This document shows positions 18,775-19,427 of a stretch of 19,427 nucleotides of DNA, in pieces (the first letter of the stretch is position 1; each line of letters starts with the position of its first letter). Under the pieces are notes generated by a model that was given only the letters and a program-made list of their open reading frames with translations, searched no databases and was not told the origin of the DNA. Source of the DNA: Pleurotus ostreatus/Saccharomyces cerevisiae fusant (Eukaryota; Opisthokonta); contig JAMQCK010000598.1 in the NCBI GenBank assembly GCA_024196135.1, forward strand, positions 1-19,427, read 5' to 3'. The translations under genes were made by a program, and so were the position numbers.

Positions 18775-19427
18775 ATTTGCTGATTTCCGGCTGACGAAGG
18801 ACTAAGGAGGAAGTGAAGTGGGACGATGACCGCGAGAGCCAAGGGGAGGTGAGCGTGATGTGCTGATGTAAGCACTTGGTCCATCGTTCGGCATCGCCGC
18901 TCCGATGTTCCGGACTGCCCGGCGAGTGCGCGCCGCCCGCCTTCCCCGACTCTCGAGTTTACGAGAGAGGAGGGTTTGTCCAGTGAAGATCGAGCCAGGC
19001 ACCATGTACTTTGATGGGACGCTAGAAGCCATATCTCGACGTGAACGCGACGTGGTGACGCGCTGATTACGCCCTTTTCGACGACGTTCATTATTGCTCG
19101 TTATTTACCATAACCCTCGAACTCTACTGTCGTGTTCCCTGGCTTGAATAGGGCAGCCTTGCTTCCCTCGCCCCCCTTTTGAGTGATACTCGACCTATTG
19201 TAGGCTACATTTGCCACTCGCGCTAGGACCCGCCTTCGAATTCAAGTCGAGCTTGCGCGAGCAGAGAGCCTTCAGCGTGAGCTACAACGTGAGCTCGCCA
19301 CTATCACATATAGGCGGATGCCCTAGTATGCCTTCGCTTGCCGCTCTGCCGCTGCTTTCATCTCGCTGGCTCCCACTACCTTCTTCCGTTTACGGCTTTA
19401 CATATCAGTTCTTTTGGAGAAAAGGGT
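18775..19427. other. CWC25 upstream region; possible edge of another gene
   Basis: No gene can be supported over these 653 bases. The first few hundred bases should be the CWC25 promoter. On the + strand, 19203-19325 reads as a charged, heptad-like peptide (ending LQRELQRELATITYRRMP) right after a CTATTGTAG acceptor-like string. A frame from ATG 19328 is open to the window edge (MPSLAALPLLSSRWLPLP...). Either could be part of a gene running off the right end, but I recognise no family. Confidence 0.35.

Noticed and set aside
18802..19091. Minus-strand frames upstream of CWC25
   Set aside because: They show no family motif, and lie where the CWC25 promoter must be. Nothing supports translation.

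Overview
This window looks like nuclear DNA from a filamentous basidiomycete, most likely an Agaricomycete. It is GC-rich and gene-dense. I count 49 GT-AG introns in nine genes, mostly 45-61 bases long, and there are several very small exons. The encoded proteins are ordinary eukaryotic housekeeping proteins with fungal family features. No genus can be read from the sequence alone. All gene models were spliced by hand from reading frame, splice signals and remembered family motifs. They have not been checked against transcripts or databases.

Layout from left to right: (1) the 3' part of an Sfp1-like zinc-finger gene (+, 1-849); (2) a short CstF-64-like protein with hinge and C-terminal domains but no RRM (+, 1172-1997); (3) a 1.9 kb stretch with no supportable gene (1998-3901) that holds a 316-base foldback, MITE-like element; (4) an NDUFA9/Coq11-like NAD(P)-binding protein (+, 3902-5060); (5) a fructosamine-3-kinase family protein (+, 5306-6458); (6) the complete RPB2 gene for the second largest RNA polymerase II subunit (+, 6833-10925, predicted 1224 aa); (7) a Ptm1-type GOST / lung seven-transmembrane protein (-, 11170-13636, predicted 616 aa, 12 exons); (8) REV7/MAD2L2, a HORMA-domain protein (+, 13791-15028, 247 aa), divergent from gene 7 across 154 bases; (9) the PX-BAR sorting nexin SNX4/Atg24 (-, 15286-17144, 473 aa); (10) the spliceosome factor CWC25 (-, 17398-18774, 441 aa). 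The right end (18775-19427) holds the CWC25 promoter region and perhaps the edge of another gene.

The genes do not form one pathway. Three serve mRNA synthesis or processing (RPB2, CstF-64-like, CWC25), two serve membrane traffic (Ptm1-like, SNX4), and the others serve DNA damage tolerance (REV7), metabolite repair (FN3K) and probably mitochondrial function (NDUFA9-like). I did not find a convincing unknown multi-gene system. The most unusual items are the foldback element in the gene-poor gap, the RRM-less CstF-64-like protein, an 18-base exon inside a zinc finger, and two introns (in REV7 and the Ptm1-like gene) that keep frame and contain no stop, so their retention would give a longer protein.
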